Source: Argentina anserina (lineage: Eukaryota; Streptophyta; Magnoliopsida; Rosales; Rosaceae). Taken from it: a stretch of 64,000 nt of DNA. Both the position numbers and the translations under genes were made by a program. Shown here one piece after another: positions 12,810 to 23,070 of the stretch (positions are counted from its first letter, which is position 1; the number at the start of each line of letters is the position of its first letter). Location: contig NC_065872.1 in NCBI RefSeq assembly GCF_933775445.1, forward strand, positions 4,526,001-4,590,000, read 5' to 3'. Under the pieces are notes generated by a model, which was not told where the DNA came from, did no database searches, and was given only the letters and a program-made list of their open reading frames with translations.

Positions 12810-13785
12810 TTAGCTGATACGATCCAAGCTAGCTGGCATATATACATGTCACCTTGCCTTATACAAGTTTACTAAATAAGCCATTCTAGACCCGTATTTA
12901 TACTAACGGAATATGTCTAATATTGGATGGTCAAATCAGATTTGTTCTATGAATCTATCAGCTGTTCTTGAATATACTACCGGTTTTAACATGCAATGAA
13001 AAAGAAAATCAATGAAGTTGGAAATTTGTTTTCATTCTAAAGGCAGCCATACATAAAACATAAACCACACAACAACTCAATGCGGGAGAGTTATCTCCAA
13101 TTTGAAGTCCGGAGTCGGTAATGCTCCCGCTGGCACACGTTTTAGGCCAGTGAGGACATAATTTTAAAGAAGTAATCTGTAGTACATATCGAGCTGTAAA
13201 TACTCCTCAACCCAGCAGGAATGAGAACATGTATGAGTCCAATCAGGAGATACCATACCATACCATACCATACCTGTCATCTAAAATGTAAAGATGACAG
13301 GTTACTTCAAATCACTCCTTGGTTATGTAAAAGATACCTGTGCATGTAAACCGATACATCGATTTGTGCTCAAGTTTCTTGCTTTTATTTCGGTCTGGGC
13401 ATTAGTTTGAGCAGTTACCAAATATGCAGTAAATAAGAGATTGAGAATGGGGTTTCATAGATATATAGGAAATTGGACGAACATTGAAATCAATCAAACC
13501 GTTACATCCATGAAATCCTTGACTATGTAACAGATGCTCTGCATGCATGTAAAACCATTCATCCATTTGTGCTCAAGTTTCTTGCTCTGTCTGGTCATCG
13601 TGTTACTTGGGTTAGGCTGTAACCGATGCAGATAGCCAATGCATGAAAAGACCATACATCCACAACCATTGCATCCCAAGATATTACTCCAAATCCAACT
13701 CAAAACAGAGATGTCAGATATGTAGTCTGACCTTGATAACATGTTTTCTCTTGGGTTTGTTCTGCTATGTTTAGCCAGTCAAAGA
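12810..13785. other. Spacer with duplicated DAO promoter segments and a TACCA microsatellite
   Basis: No gene is present. Two blocks, about 13312-13450 and 13500-13640, resemble each other and the DAO promoter near 11280-11410. All three share a CAAGTTTCTTGCT-type core, and the two downstream ones also share a preceding block with TATGTAA and TGCATGTAAA. A pentanucleotide tract of about five TACCA units occupies 13251-13274. The arrangement suggests successive local duplications of the dioxygenase locus. Confidence 0.6.
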
Positions 13786-14026
13786 CCGATTATAAAGACA
13801 TGATTTCAATCGGTTTCCTGATCCTGAAGAGTACAAGAAGCTGAGGGAAGCATCAGAAGAATGGGGTTTTTTAAGGCTAGTCAACCACAAGATCCCACCG
13901 ACTCTTATGTCAGAGATGAAAACAGTGGTTACATCACTTCTCGATCTGCCCATGGAGATCAAGAAGAAGAACACTGATGTCATAACTAGCAGTGGCTACA
14001 CGGAACCGAACGAGATCAACCCTCTC

Positions 14027-14543
14027 TAGGGCTGGGCAAAAAGCCCGAAAAAGAAAAAAAACCCGGACCGGACCGCCGGGCCCGTCCGAGCGGGCCGGGT
14101 TTTTGCCGGGCTCATATGTTGTCATGTGATAAACGGGCCGAGCTTTGTTATGTTCGGGCCGGTCCCGGGCCTTCAAATCTTTAAACAAAAAAACCCGGAA
14201 ACCCGGGACATTAGGTGTTATTATGTAATTGGTTTTCGTAAGTGATCATAAACTTATAGAATAGATACAATGACACTGGAACATAACCAAATAACCTTAA
14301 ATTTAACTAATTTCAATCCCATAATTCCCATTGTCGTCGCCTCGCACTGCCGATTCGCCGCCAACTAGCCAAAAACAGAGTTAGGCCCGGAAAACCGGGC
14401 GGGCTCGGCCCGGATATTACCGGTCCGGGTTTTACCCGGATCCTGCAATTAATTGATTCGGGCCGGGTTTTACCCGGGTCCTGGTTTTTTTAGAAAAAAA
14501 CCAGGGCCCGGAACACTACAACCGGGCCGGGCCCGTGCCCAGC
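14027..14543. mobile_element. Non-autonomous hAT-like element inside the DAO pseudogene
   Basis: A 517-bp insertion splits the exon-1 homology. The left end reads TAGGGCTGGGCA and the right end TGCCCAGC, giving a short terminal inverted repeat. The flanks are ACCCTCTC (14019-14026) and TCCCTCTC (14544-14551), a 7-of-8 match consistent with an aged 8-bp hAT target duplication. Comparison with the intact gene confirms the empty site, because exon homology resumes just after the right copy. The interior is packed near both ends with CCCGG and GGGCCGGG motifs on both strands and has no open frame for a transposase. Confidence 0.78.
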
Positions 14544-14603
14544 TCCCTCTCAATGAGGGCTTCGGTCTCTATGACTTGGCATCAACTCAGTGTGCTCGTA
14601 AGT

Positions 14604-15542
14604 AAGAAATCTGGTGATTCTGATTTAATTTCTTTGATAACTCCCCTTTTCCTAGCCTCATCCTTTATACTTTGTTTCTGTTTGGTGTTTATTTGGCTGA
14701 ACTGTTTCTTTCATTGCAGATGCTGCCACTGGCATGGTTGCAGAACTGGACAAAGGTGATTATTATGAGTACTTTTCTTAATATTAAGCCTTCTGTTTGT
14801 TGGATTGTAAGCTGATATCTTTGCACTAGCTTTATAAACTTCTTATAGAACATTATGTAAATGTAGTTATCATACTCAATGTTTCTTATTGTTGTCTTCT
14901 TTTTATAATGCAGGAAACATGCGTGTGTGGGTGATCAAGTCTTCTCTAAGCCCCTGTCTAGTTATGTAATTTAATGGAGTAATAGTGTTGATGTCTCTCA
15001 TTTTAGCTGTAATGGAAAAAGGATGATGTATCAAAATTTTATAAGGCATTTATGTATTTCTTATGGTTAAAGTGAGCATAATATTGTGATGTAATTGTGG
15101 TTAAATCATGGTGAATGTTTATAGAGTTAAAAGAAAAAAGAGCCCGGTAAATTGGGTGTCAATTGTGTATTTATTAGATTGTTATAACAAAACATTCAGC
15201 AAAATAACAATATGCCATGCATGTTGTCAAATTTTTTTAACATCGAAGTGTGTTGCTAAGAAGTATAACCTTGCATATTGTTAGAAACTTATAACATGTA
15301 AAGTGCGTTGTTAAAGAGTACAATGCACACTTTGTATGTTGTTGAAAATTTACTATAACATGCAAACTTGTTGTTACAAGATTACAATAACGTGCATGTT
15401 ATCTTTTTTACAACGGGTAAAACGCGTTGTTAAAATTACATAGACTTTTAACGACTTTGACATCTACAACATGCGTTGTATGTTGTCAATTACTTTTGAC
15501 AACATGCAATGCACGTTGTTAAATCTGTTTTGTGGTGTAGTG
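14604..15542. mobile_element. CACTA-like segment with apparent captured exons, replacing exon 2 of the pseudogene
   Basis: The right boundary is TGTGGTGTAGTG ending at 15542, whose reverse complement begins CACTACACCACA, as CACTA (En/Spm) termini do. Inside this end, about 15180-15535, short motifs such as CAACATGC, GCACGTTGTT and AACATGCAA recur in both orientations, like CACTA subterminal repeats. The left part, about 14700-14970, contains exon-like blocks at 14720-14755 and 14914-14970 flanked by good acceptor and donor sites and unrelated to DAO. Homology to DAO intron 2 resumes after 15542. I could not find a matching CACTA left terminus or a 3-bp target duplication, so the left edge is uncertain. 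Confidence 0.5.
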
Positions 15543-15893
15543 AAAATATAATACATAGAATTAAGGCCTTGAGGCCAACAATCATTTTCCTTCTCGGAAT
15601 TATGTTTTTTACATGCTTCTTGTTGTTGTTGGTATTTACCTAAGGCATGGAGCAATGGGAGGCAGTCCGGTGTGATGCACAAAGTCCATTGCAAGGAAGG
15701 CTCCACTCGAATCTCCATTGTTTCACTTCTGTTTTGACCAAAGGAGGGAGTAGTGGAAGCTCCTCCTGAATTTGTTGATGCAGAACACCCGCATCTCTCT
15801 CGCCCTTTCACTTATGAAGAACACAGAAAGCTCAGGCTCTCGACAAAAATGAGAGCTGGTCAAATTCTTGAGCTTCTGCGCATCAAGTCCTAG

Positions 15894-16415
15894 ATGATCG
15901 ACTGATATGATCATAGCTCGCTGGCATATGTCAGTCTGTCATTGAGGATTTCTTTTCTGTTTTGTATAATCAGGGAGTGTTTGCTTGTGATAACTGATAT
16001 CTTACATCTAAGCTTCACGTTGCATGTTAATGTGAACGTGGGTTGCATCTTTCAATTCAAGTTGCTTTGTAAGAAAGGCTTTTTACAGACTAACTTATTT
16101 GGTTCAATGAAATAAGCTCATCATCACAAGTTTTGCATTCTTCACATAAGTTGAGCTCCATCACAGGCCTGATTCAAACTTAAGAGGCAACAGTCTTCTT
16201 CGTAACTATCATACATCAGGTAAGGTCCATAATTTTCATGATAGATAGTAAGCTTACAAAAAAAATCAAAATCTGTATCATCGATAAGTTTGAAATGTAC
16301 AAATGACACATGGGACATTCACCTTTGGTGTGAAACAAAAGAAAAACCAATCCAATCCTATGAAATTTCTTGAAAAATAAAATAATACCTTAAAGGACTA
16401 AACATGGTCGAGATC
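15894..16415. other. Spacer between the DAO pseudogene and the receptor kinase 3' end
   Basis: AT-rich DNA without coding signatures. It must include the 3' untranslated region of the lectin receptor kinase on the minus strand. No transposon ends are visible. Confidence 0.4.
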
Positions 16416-19400
16416 TTAAACCAGAGAAGAGCTGTCACTATATATTCTTGCACCTCCATATTGGTCCAGGCTATCCCTGCTGTCCAGATGTGGGCTCCAG
16501 TCAGACGATGCTGACATCCCGGCAGGCCACGACGATGTCGAGTTGACGGTGTTGGCAATGCTGCTCACTCCTTCCGGCATGGAAGGCCACACGAAAGACG
16601 GTTTGAAAGGCGGAATTTGGAGCACTGGTGTAGACTTAGAAATTATTTGGATTATGGTTTGGGTCTTGGGTCTCTCGTTCGCAATCAGATGCGAACAAGC
16701 CAATCCAAGAAGCAAAAGCCTTTCGGCCTCTTCAACCACATAGTCATTACCCAACCTCTCGTCCACAGCCTCAAGTAGACGTCCTTCTCTATGCAACGAC
16801 CAAACCCAATCCACTAGAAGTTGGTATCCTTCGATTTTAGTCCACGGTCGTTGTCCACACACAACTTCTAGAAGCACAGCTCCAAATCCGTACACGTCGG
16901 ATTCACACGTGGCTTTTCCAGTATGGAAGCACTCGGGGGCGATGTACCCCATCGTGCCCTGGATACCTTCAATTTCGGCATACGATGTTTTCTCATTGTC
17001 CAACGCGCGCGCCAGGCCAAAGTCGCCTAGACGCGCGTTAAAGTGAGTGTCGAGCATTATGTTACTTGCCTTGAGGTCTCGGTGGACAACTCTTTGGTCG
17101 TACTCATTGTGGAGGTAGTGTAGGGCTGAGGCCACACCCGAGACAATCTTGTACCTCTGACTCCATCCTAAGGTTGTGTTTTCCGACTCAGAGAATATGT
17201 GATCGTCCAAGCTCCCGTTTGGCATGTACTCGTAAACTATGAGAAGCATCCCATTCTTATGGCACCAACCTGTTTCACAAAACATAAATGTTTGATTAAA
17301 GCAAGTCCTCTTCAATAACAAATGACTATAACCACTAATAAAACTAATTAAGAGTGTTGATCACCAGGTGACGCTCAACAGTCGTCCGATCTGGTCAAGC
17401 AGTGGACAAACAGTCATATCAGACGGCTGTTAGGCGTGACATGGTGCTCAACAGCTAATCAGATCAGATCACCTGATTAGCTGTTCAGCAGCGAACTAAT
17501 CAGATACCTAAAGATATCAGTCATTTCAGTCAATCCTCATGTGCGTCGTATCTAATGTTGATATGCACAAATGTTGACCGATACTATTCCTAAAGTTTCC
17601 ACTGGCTCTGACATTGATATAACATTATACGTACGCACTAAATATTCTACTTTCTTTGGTCAACTACTACATATTTACTAGGGCTGTTAATCGGTTCCGG
17701 TTCCTGAAGGAACCGTTGGAACCGAACCGTTTAACAGCAGTTTGGTTCGGTTCCTAGAAAAAAAAAAGTTAAACAGTAGAACCGAACCGTTTAAAAAACA
17801 ATTCGGTTCGGTTCGGTTCCTAGAAAAAAATGTATAGGAATCGTTTGGAACCGTTTTGGGACCGAAACCGTTTGGAACCGTTTTGGGACCAGAACCGTTT
17901 GCAAAAGGGAGAAATTGCTTTAAACTAAAGTACTAGTCATACTCCATTTGGTGGAGGACAGAGACTATCCCCTGGTTTGGAATTATCTTGTCTCGAATTA
18001 TCAATATTCCCTCATTTCTTGTCACCAGATATAAGTATGATATGCTCAAACTAACATCATTCTTGAATTTAAGACAATTTTTTTTAGAACCGTTTGGAAC
18101 CGTTTTGGAACCGAAACCGCCATGGAACCGTTAAAAACCGAACCGTTCAGTTCCTATTCTGAAAAATACAATAACCGAACCGTTTAAATAATACGGTTCG
18201 GTTTACAGTTCCACCTATTTTTGGCTGTTTTGGAACCGTTTACCGCCCTAATATTTACCAAGAGCCAATATAGTCGAAATCGTGTTAGGATAGGTGAAAA
18301 CGACACGGCGTGTGGTGAGACGAAGCCATTAATAAGATAAGAGTTTAATACCAGATGCAAATCCTCTTGGTCTTATCTATAAGGTTAATGTGCATCCAGG
18401 TCCCATTTCGTATGTCACACCCTGAACACTATAGTAATTTAACCATCTATGACGACTCAGCAGTAGATATACATGTGATTTAGTTCGTTAATCGTGCATG
18501 GACGTGAGTTTTAAAATGATTTGAAAGACTAAGTACTAAAGTACTTACCGAGTAACCGGACGAGGTGTTTGTGCCGGAGACGGTTAATGATAGTGAGCTC
18601 GGCCAGAAAGTCGTCCCTGCCCTTGACCTCATCCCTAGAGAACATCTTCACCGCCACTTCGAGGTTGTTCTCCTTAGCTAGCACAGCTCGGAATACCACC
18701 CCGAACCCGCCCTGACCTAACTTGTGCTTGTTGTCGAAGTTGTTGGTTGCTTTCTTCAGTTCTCGGTAACTAAACTCCCTCGGTGTTCCGGGAAGGCTCT
18801 TCAACGCACCCAAAATGTTAGGGTCCGACGCCCTGGCCTTTCTCTTTTTGTACATATGATAACCCACCCCGATCAAACACAGTAGGACCAAAACCACCCC
18901 CGCACCCACCCCTAGTGCTATTTTCAACACATTATCGTTGTCCCCTCCACCTTCCAAATCCGGCAGCATCTCCACCGACAAATTCCACCTCAACACGCAG
19001 TTGAGCTGGATGTAACTTCCGGTGGAGGCCGCAAATCCGAAGTACGACTTTTGGTTGACAATGTCCTTGAGGTTGAGGTTGGCCGTTAGAATTGGGGTGG
19101 TGGGTCTCAGCCGGATGGTAAATGTCTCGTCGGCGTTCCTGGTCTGGTTGGCCATGAACACTGACAGATTATGTGACACACCGTCGTATTGGATCCACAC
19201 CATATAAAACACAATCCCCGGTGGAGCGATCTCGATCCCGTAGTCGGAAAGCGGCACCGTTTTGTTAGACTTAACGGAGTTGATATTTAGCCCCATGTGG
19301 TTGCTGTCCGGATCAAACGCTCCCTCCTTTAAAGTGTCCAGCTCGATCGCCACTAATTGATTACCGGCGTTACCATCGGTGGTGACGTTAGTCAACCCGA

Positions 19401-19830
19401 GATATTGACCGGAACTGTTTGCCGGGATTGTCAAATTCGGAGCTATAATGAAAGCGAGGCCCTCTCCTGGGATGGTAGAGTTTTCGTCGATGTCGGAGTT
19501 GTTGAGACGATAGACGTTAATGAGGAAGGAGGTGTTGAAAGAGGCAACGTATCCCGGGGAAGTAGAGTCGACATCGGAGTTCCAGAGGACGAAAGATTGG
19601 TTGTACAAGACTCTGCCTGACTTGTTGGCCATAGTGAAGTTGTCGTTTGCGGTGTCCGGCGTGATCTGAAGAGCGCCAAGGTTGATCGTTGCCGGCTGGA
19701 TGACGGCGAACCTGTCGTAATCTGTTGTTGGATTGAAGGGACCAAACTGATTGTCATCCACGTCGTAGGTCTGAGCGTCGGAGAAAGCCGCCGCCGGCAG
19801 GAGCAGGAGGGAGAGAAACAGATTCACCAT
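16416..19830 (-). CDS. L-type lectin-domain receptor-like kinase (LecRK)
   Basis: Plasma-membrane receptor kinase with an extracellular legume-lectin domain. Two exons, 19830-18549 and 17269-16416, encode 711 residues. A signal peptide (MVNLFLSLLLLPAAAFSDAQ) precedes a lectin domain of about residues 22-285 with many N-glycosylation sequons, a transmembrane helix (ALGVGAGVVLVLLCLIGVGY) near 300, and a kinase domain from about 355. Visible kinase motifs are GQGGFGVVF, VAVKMF, HRDLKASN (an RD kinase), DFGLA and GTMGYIAPE. The ATG at 19947 would add 39 residues ahead of the signal peptide, so 19830 is preferred. LecRKs usually lack introns; here one intron of 1279 bp interrupts the kinase after subdomain III and contains a hAT insertion. 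The sequence recalls the singleton (S) LecRK clades, but the subclade is not certain. Ligand unknown. Confidence 0.93.
17450..17485. repeat. Perfect 13-bp inverted repeat (hairpin) in the LecRK intron
   Basis: AACAGCTAATCAG at 17450-17462 is exactly the reverse complement of CTGATTAGCTGTT at 17473-17485, separated by a 10-bp loop containing ATCAGATC. Related motifs (GCTCAACAG, CAGACGGCTG) flank it. It could be the core of an old palindromic MITE or a structured intron segment. Confidence 0.6.
17679..18250. mobile_element. Non-autonomous hAT element in the LecRK intron
   Basis: This 572-bp element starts TAGGGCTGTTAATCGGTTCC and ends GGAACCGTTTACCGCCCTA, a diverged terminal inverted repeat of about 19 bp. 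It is flanked by a perfect 8-bp duplication, ATATTTAC, at 17671-17678 and 18251-18258. Both halves are dense in GGAACCGTTTGGAACCG and GGTTCGGTTC motifs on both strands, which resemble subterminal transposase-binding repeats. There is no transposase frame. It sits wholly inside the intron and does not touch the splice sites. Confidence 0.92.
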
Positions 19831-21800
19831 GCCAGATGCGTTTTCAGCTATAGCTGCTGGAAATGCAGCGATCAAAACAAAAGGAGGATAGAGATGGAAG
19901 AGGCTCTTAGGAGTTTTGATTTCTAAACAACGCAGCAGAGCCTGCAATGCTTCATTTCTTTACTACGTTTCTCTGCAGCTTTGTTTTGTTCCCAGAAACT
20001 GGTCTTTGTATTTTGAACCGGAGTTTCGGTGATATAGCTCGGAACTTTCCCATTAAACTATTAATCAACCAATGAAATTCTAAGAGAAATCATATTTTTC
20101 TATTTAGATAGGGTCAGGTTGATGATAATTTCTACATTGTATATTGAAGATATTTTTAGCTTTATCTACCAATTGCGCAGCCAGGCACCATTCACTATCA
20201 TTCGTCCACCTCATTTTAGGTTTTTATATAACTTGCTTCGTTTTCCGACTTTCAATTCGTTATTTCTTGGGGGGAAGCTTTCTTAGTGGTTACTTGGTTT
20301 TCTGAAGTCCAATATTCTTCATATCGATCAGGTAATTGGCATTTGGTGAATTATGGTGGCGTGTGTAATCTACGTGTTTACTAACCGTGATTGAGAGAGG
20401 GAGGGAGACCCTCAACTTGATTTGCAAACTAACAAAAAAGAAGTCGTTGCTTGATTAATTGGCAATGCTTAATGTTAATATATGTTATATATAGTTTGTT
20501 TGCTACACACTTGTATTGCTAGTGCAGTTTACTTGGGTTTAATTCATCTCTGGTTTGGGAGAAATGCAATTTGATATAATATATCTCAATCGTAATAATT
20601 AATCGATCAAGCATGAATTAGATTAACCCTCAAGGGCCTCAAGTGTGTAAGACCAACAACAATACATGATAGGATTGATAGCTCAACTCTAATCCATAAT
20701 TTGAATGGGCCTTGGGCCGTTATATGCACCGTGTGTGCCTTTTTTGGTTTAGGTAGATGTTGCAGATTTGTTAAATGGGCGCTTCCTCCTAGAGGCAAAA
20801 TGAGACTAAGTGTCATCGAGTTATTCAGGTGACAACATTGTTAGGGAGCTGTTTTATTAGACATTAGTATATGTAATTGTTGTTTTATCGTTGATTGGGT
20901 TACGTATATAGTAATTTCTCCACTATGTTATTACTAGTCGAAAGCAAATATAGTCATTATTTGTGTAGTACTCTGCTAGTTGGTGCTTTATTGAGTACTT
21001 GTTTGAAATGATTTTTGATATTATATCAAGTATTTGTAATCATGAGTTTAAGCTTCATGTGCACATTATATTCGACAATTTAATTAATAAAAGCTTAAAG
21101 GCAGCCGTACTAGCCCTTTTATATATATATTTTTTAAAGGAGATAATTTTAAAGTTTAAACAAACAATTTCGTGATAATTAAGTTGTTAATCACCAACGT
21201 GACTAATCTGAAAACGTAATGTGTATGAATGCATAGAGGAATGATCAGTTAATTAACACCCATTAATAATTTAATATTGTAAAATGTAAATGTGAATGCA
21301 TCGATCACACCCACCCGATATATACCAAAATATCTCGATCACCATATATAATGCTCTCTGTTTTTCCGTGTCCACCATATATACCCGCCGAAAATCGTCA
21401 TGAAAATTGACTAATCCGGCCACCATCGTTTACGCTGAAAGTTGTTTGTTACACATGTTATGCTTGCATGTCTTCTACACGATGAGTCAATCACCCTTTC
21501 GATCAATTCAATTCAACAACAAAAAATATATAAACTATTTGAATAATTTCATCTTACACTTGTGATTGATCGACATGTATTCGTGAAATGAAAGCGTTTA
21601 TCTTATGGACTCTAAAAGTGAATGATTATAGTTTTGTAATTAGTCATGATGATGGAAATGTATTACGTATTACTTTTGTTAGAAAAGAGTGAACCAAAAA
21701 TTGTGATACATTCATATACGTACAGATATGAAATGTATGTACAGAAGTTATGTATGATTGTATGAAGTAGATAGATCGATTTTTCTTCTAATGTTTCGTC
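19831..21800. other. LecRK promoter and AT-rich spacer
   Basis: The first few hundred bases are the upstream region of the receptor kinase gene. Beyond about 20300 I see only AT-rich DNA with short dinucleotide runs, such as an AT tract near 21121. No gene, RNA gene or clear element end is visible. Confidence 0.4.
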
Positions 21801-21839
21801 CTTTTTTTAATTGTCAACATGTATTCACACATCAAGATA

Positions 21840-22400
21840 CAAAAAAGGATTGCCATTTGCCAACAAGGCCCGCCTACTCTGCAACCAAGCTGCCGCCATC
21901 CAAATGCTAGCAGCCGCTGCCCAAAACCCAGCCATAACTGGCAGATCACCGCCCTGAGCCAGAAAGTCGCCGTCACCACAACAAGGCAACGACACCACCT
22001 CCTGATCTGGAGGTCGAGATCTGAGGTGCAGCCCCTCAAAACTAGGGGAAGCCCCGATCAGCGCTACCTGCTGCCTACATTTGCCACCCCTCACCAGCAT
22101 CGCCGGCGAACCAGCCTGAACCATTGCCACCCTAACCTGCGTAGCCGCCGAAACCATAGCACAAACAAAGAAGCCCATGATCCAGAGCTCCTCGCCTTAG
22201 CCAAGAAACAACCCAACCAGAGCCTTGGAAAAACACGATCAGAAGTCCGACATCGTTGGCTAAGAGACCGCAGCCTCTCTGCCCCCACGCAGCCGTCCTC
22301 CCGCCGTCCCTTGGTTTGAAAAGTATAAAGCTCTCCGCCATCAGTTGGTTTCGTCATACTTACCCAACTCCCTCTTTGCCTGCTCTTTATTTTGGCTTTG
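21840..22400. repeat. GC-rich unclassified repeat-like island
   Basis: A block of clearly higher GC than its flanks, with overlapping open frames on both strands but no protein signature in any. It resembles in texture the block at 27350-27840 and may be another degenerate non-LTR retroelement fragment, read best on the minus strand. No poly(A) end or target duplication was found, so the call is tentative. Confidence 0.3.
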
Positions 22401-23070
22401 TAACAATCATACATATCTTTCGACAGGTTACAGATAATATTTTTAGATAAAGATAAATTTAAAATTTCTGTAAAATTGTACCAAATCGGTCAATCAGTGA
22501 CTGGGAAAGCTAGTTCCAGTTGAAAGGGCGCCTATGCTCGTCGATCTACAAACATTATAATTGTTATCGGAAGTGGTTGAATTCTTAAAGTTCTGGAAAG
22601 AAAATTAAGAACCTACTTTATTCCAAATTGACATATATACTGTGCGAGTCATATAGTGCTTGGCATCATGTCAATACAGTATAAAGATTCTACTTACATT
22701 ATTTCCTTTTCTTCTTTAATTGTCGAAATCTTAGGGCATTTGCTTATCAAGTCAATTGCCTTAATTTTCTAAAGCATGGATTGTTGAGCACAGGTACTGT
22801 AATAAACTCATAAGATTTTCAGGGTGTTTTTGGTGGCATTCATATCACCGAATTGGAACATTCTTCCTTTCGTTCTTTTTCACAACTTATTTATATAGTC
22901 GGTGAACTATTGAGGTTCTTCTTACAACGAATGGGAAGTTTTGTTTATGATCAATCTGATCATGGCTAAATGTTACTGTCCAACAGTGCATGTCATTGTG
23001 ATCCACCTTTGATCATACACTCTTAAACCACAAAGTGAACAACATAAACCAGAATAAGTGCATGTGGTCA

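Larger units (their letters stand above)
13807..15893 (+). pseudogene. Decayed tandem copy of the DAO-type dioxygenase
   Basis: The segment 13807-14026 matches exon 1 of the intact gene (FPDPEEYKKLREASEEWG, then LVNHKIP and LLDLPMEIKKKNTDVI) but lacks its first codons and a usable ATG in the matching place. It is interrupted by a hAT element at 14027-14543 and resumes at 14552-14603 (NEGFGLYDLASTQCA-like). Exon 2, which would carry the HTD iron ligands, is missing; foreign sequence and a CACTA-like end occupy that interval. Exon 3 reappears at 15645-15893 (AWSNGR, then APPEFVDAEHP and RKLRL) with a splice acceptor, but has an in-frame TGA at 15735-15737 and has lost parts of the cofactor-binding region. 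A functional enzyme is not possible from this copy. Confidence 0.88.

Noticed and set aside
14513..14520. CACTACAA string as a possible CACTA left terminus
   Set aside because: It lies inside the hAT element, before the right target duplication, so it cannot be the partner of the TAGTG end at 15542 without contradicting the clear hAT boundaries.
21819..22319. A 166-residue frame on the plus strand and competing frames on the minus strand
   Set aside because: No domain signature, composition dominated by GC-rich codons, and equally long frames on both strands; better explained as a repeat remnant.
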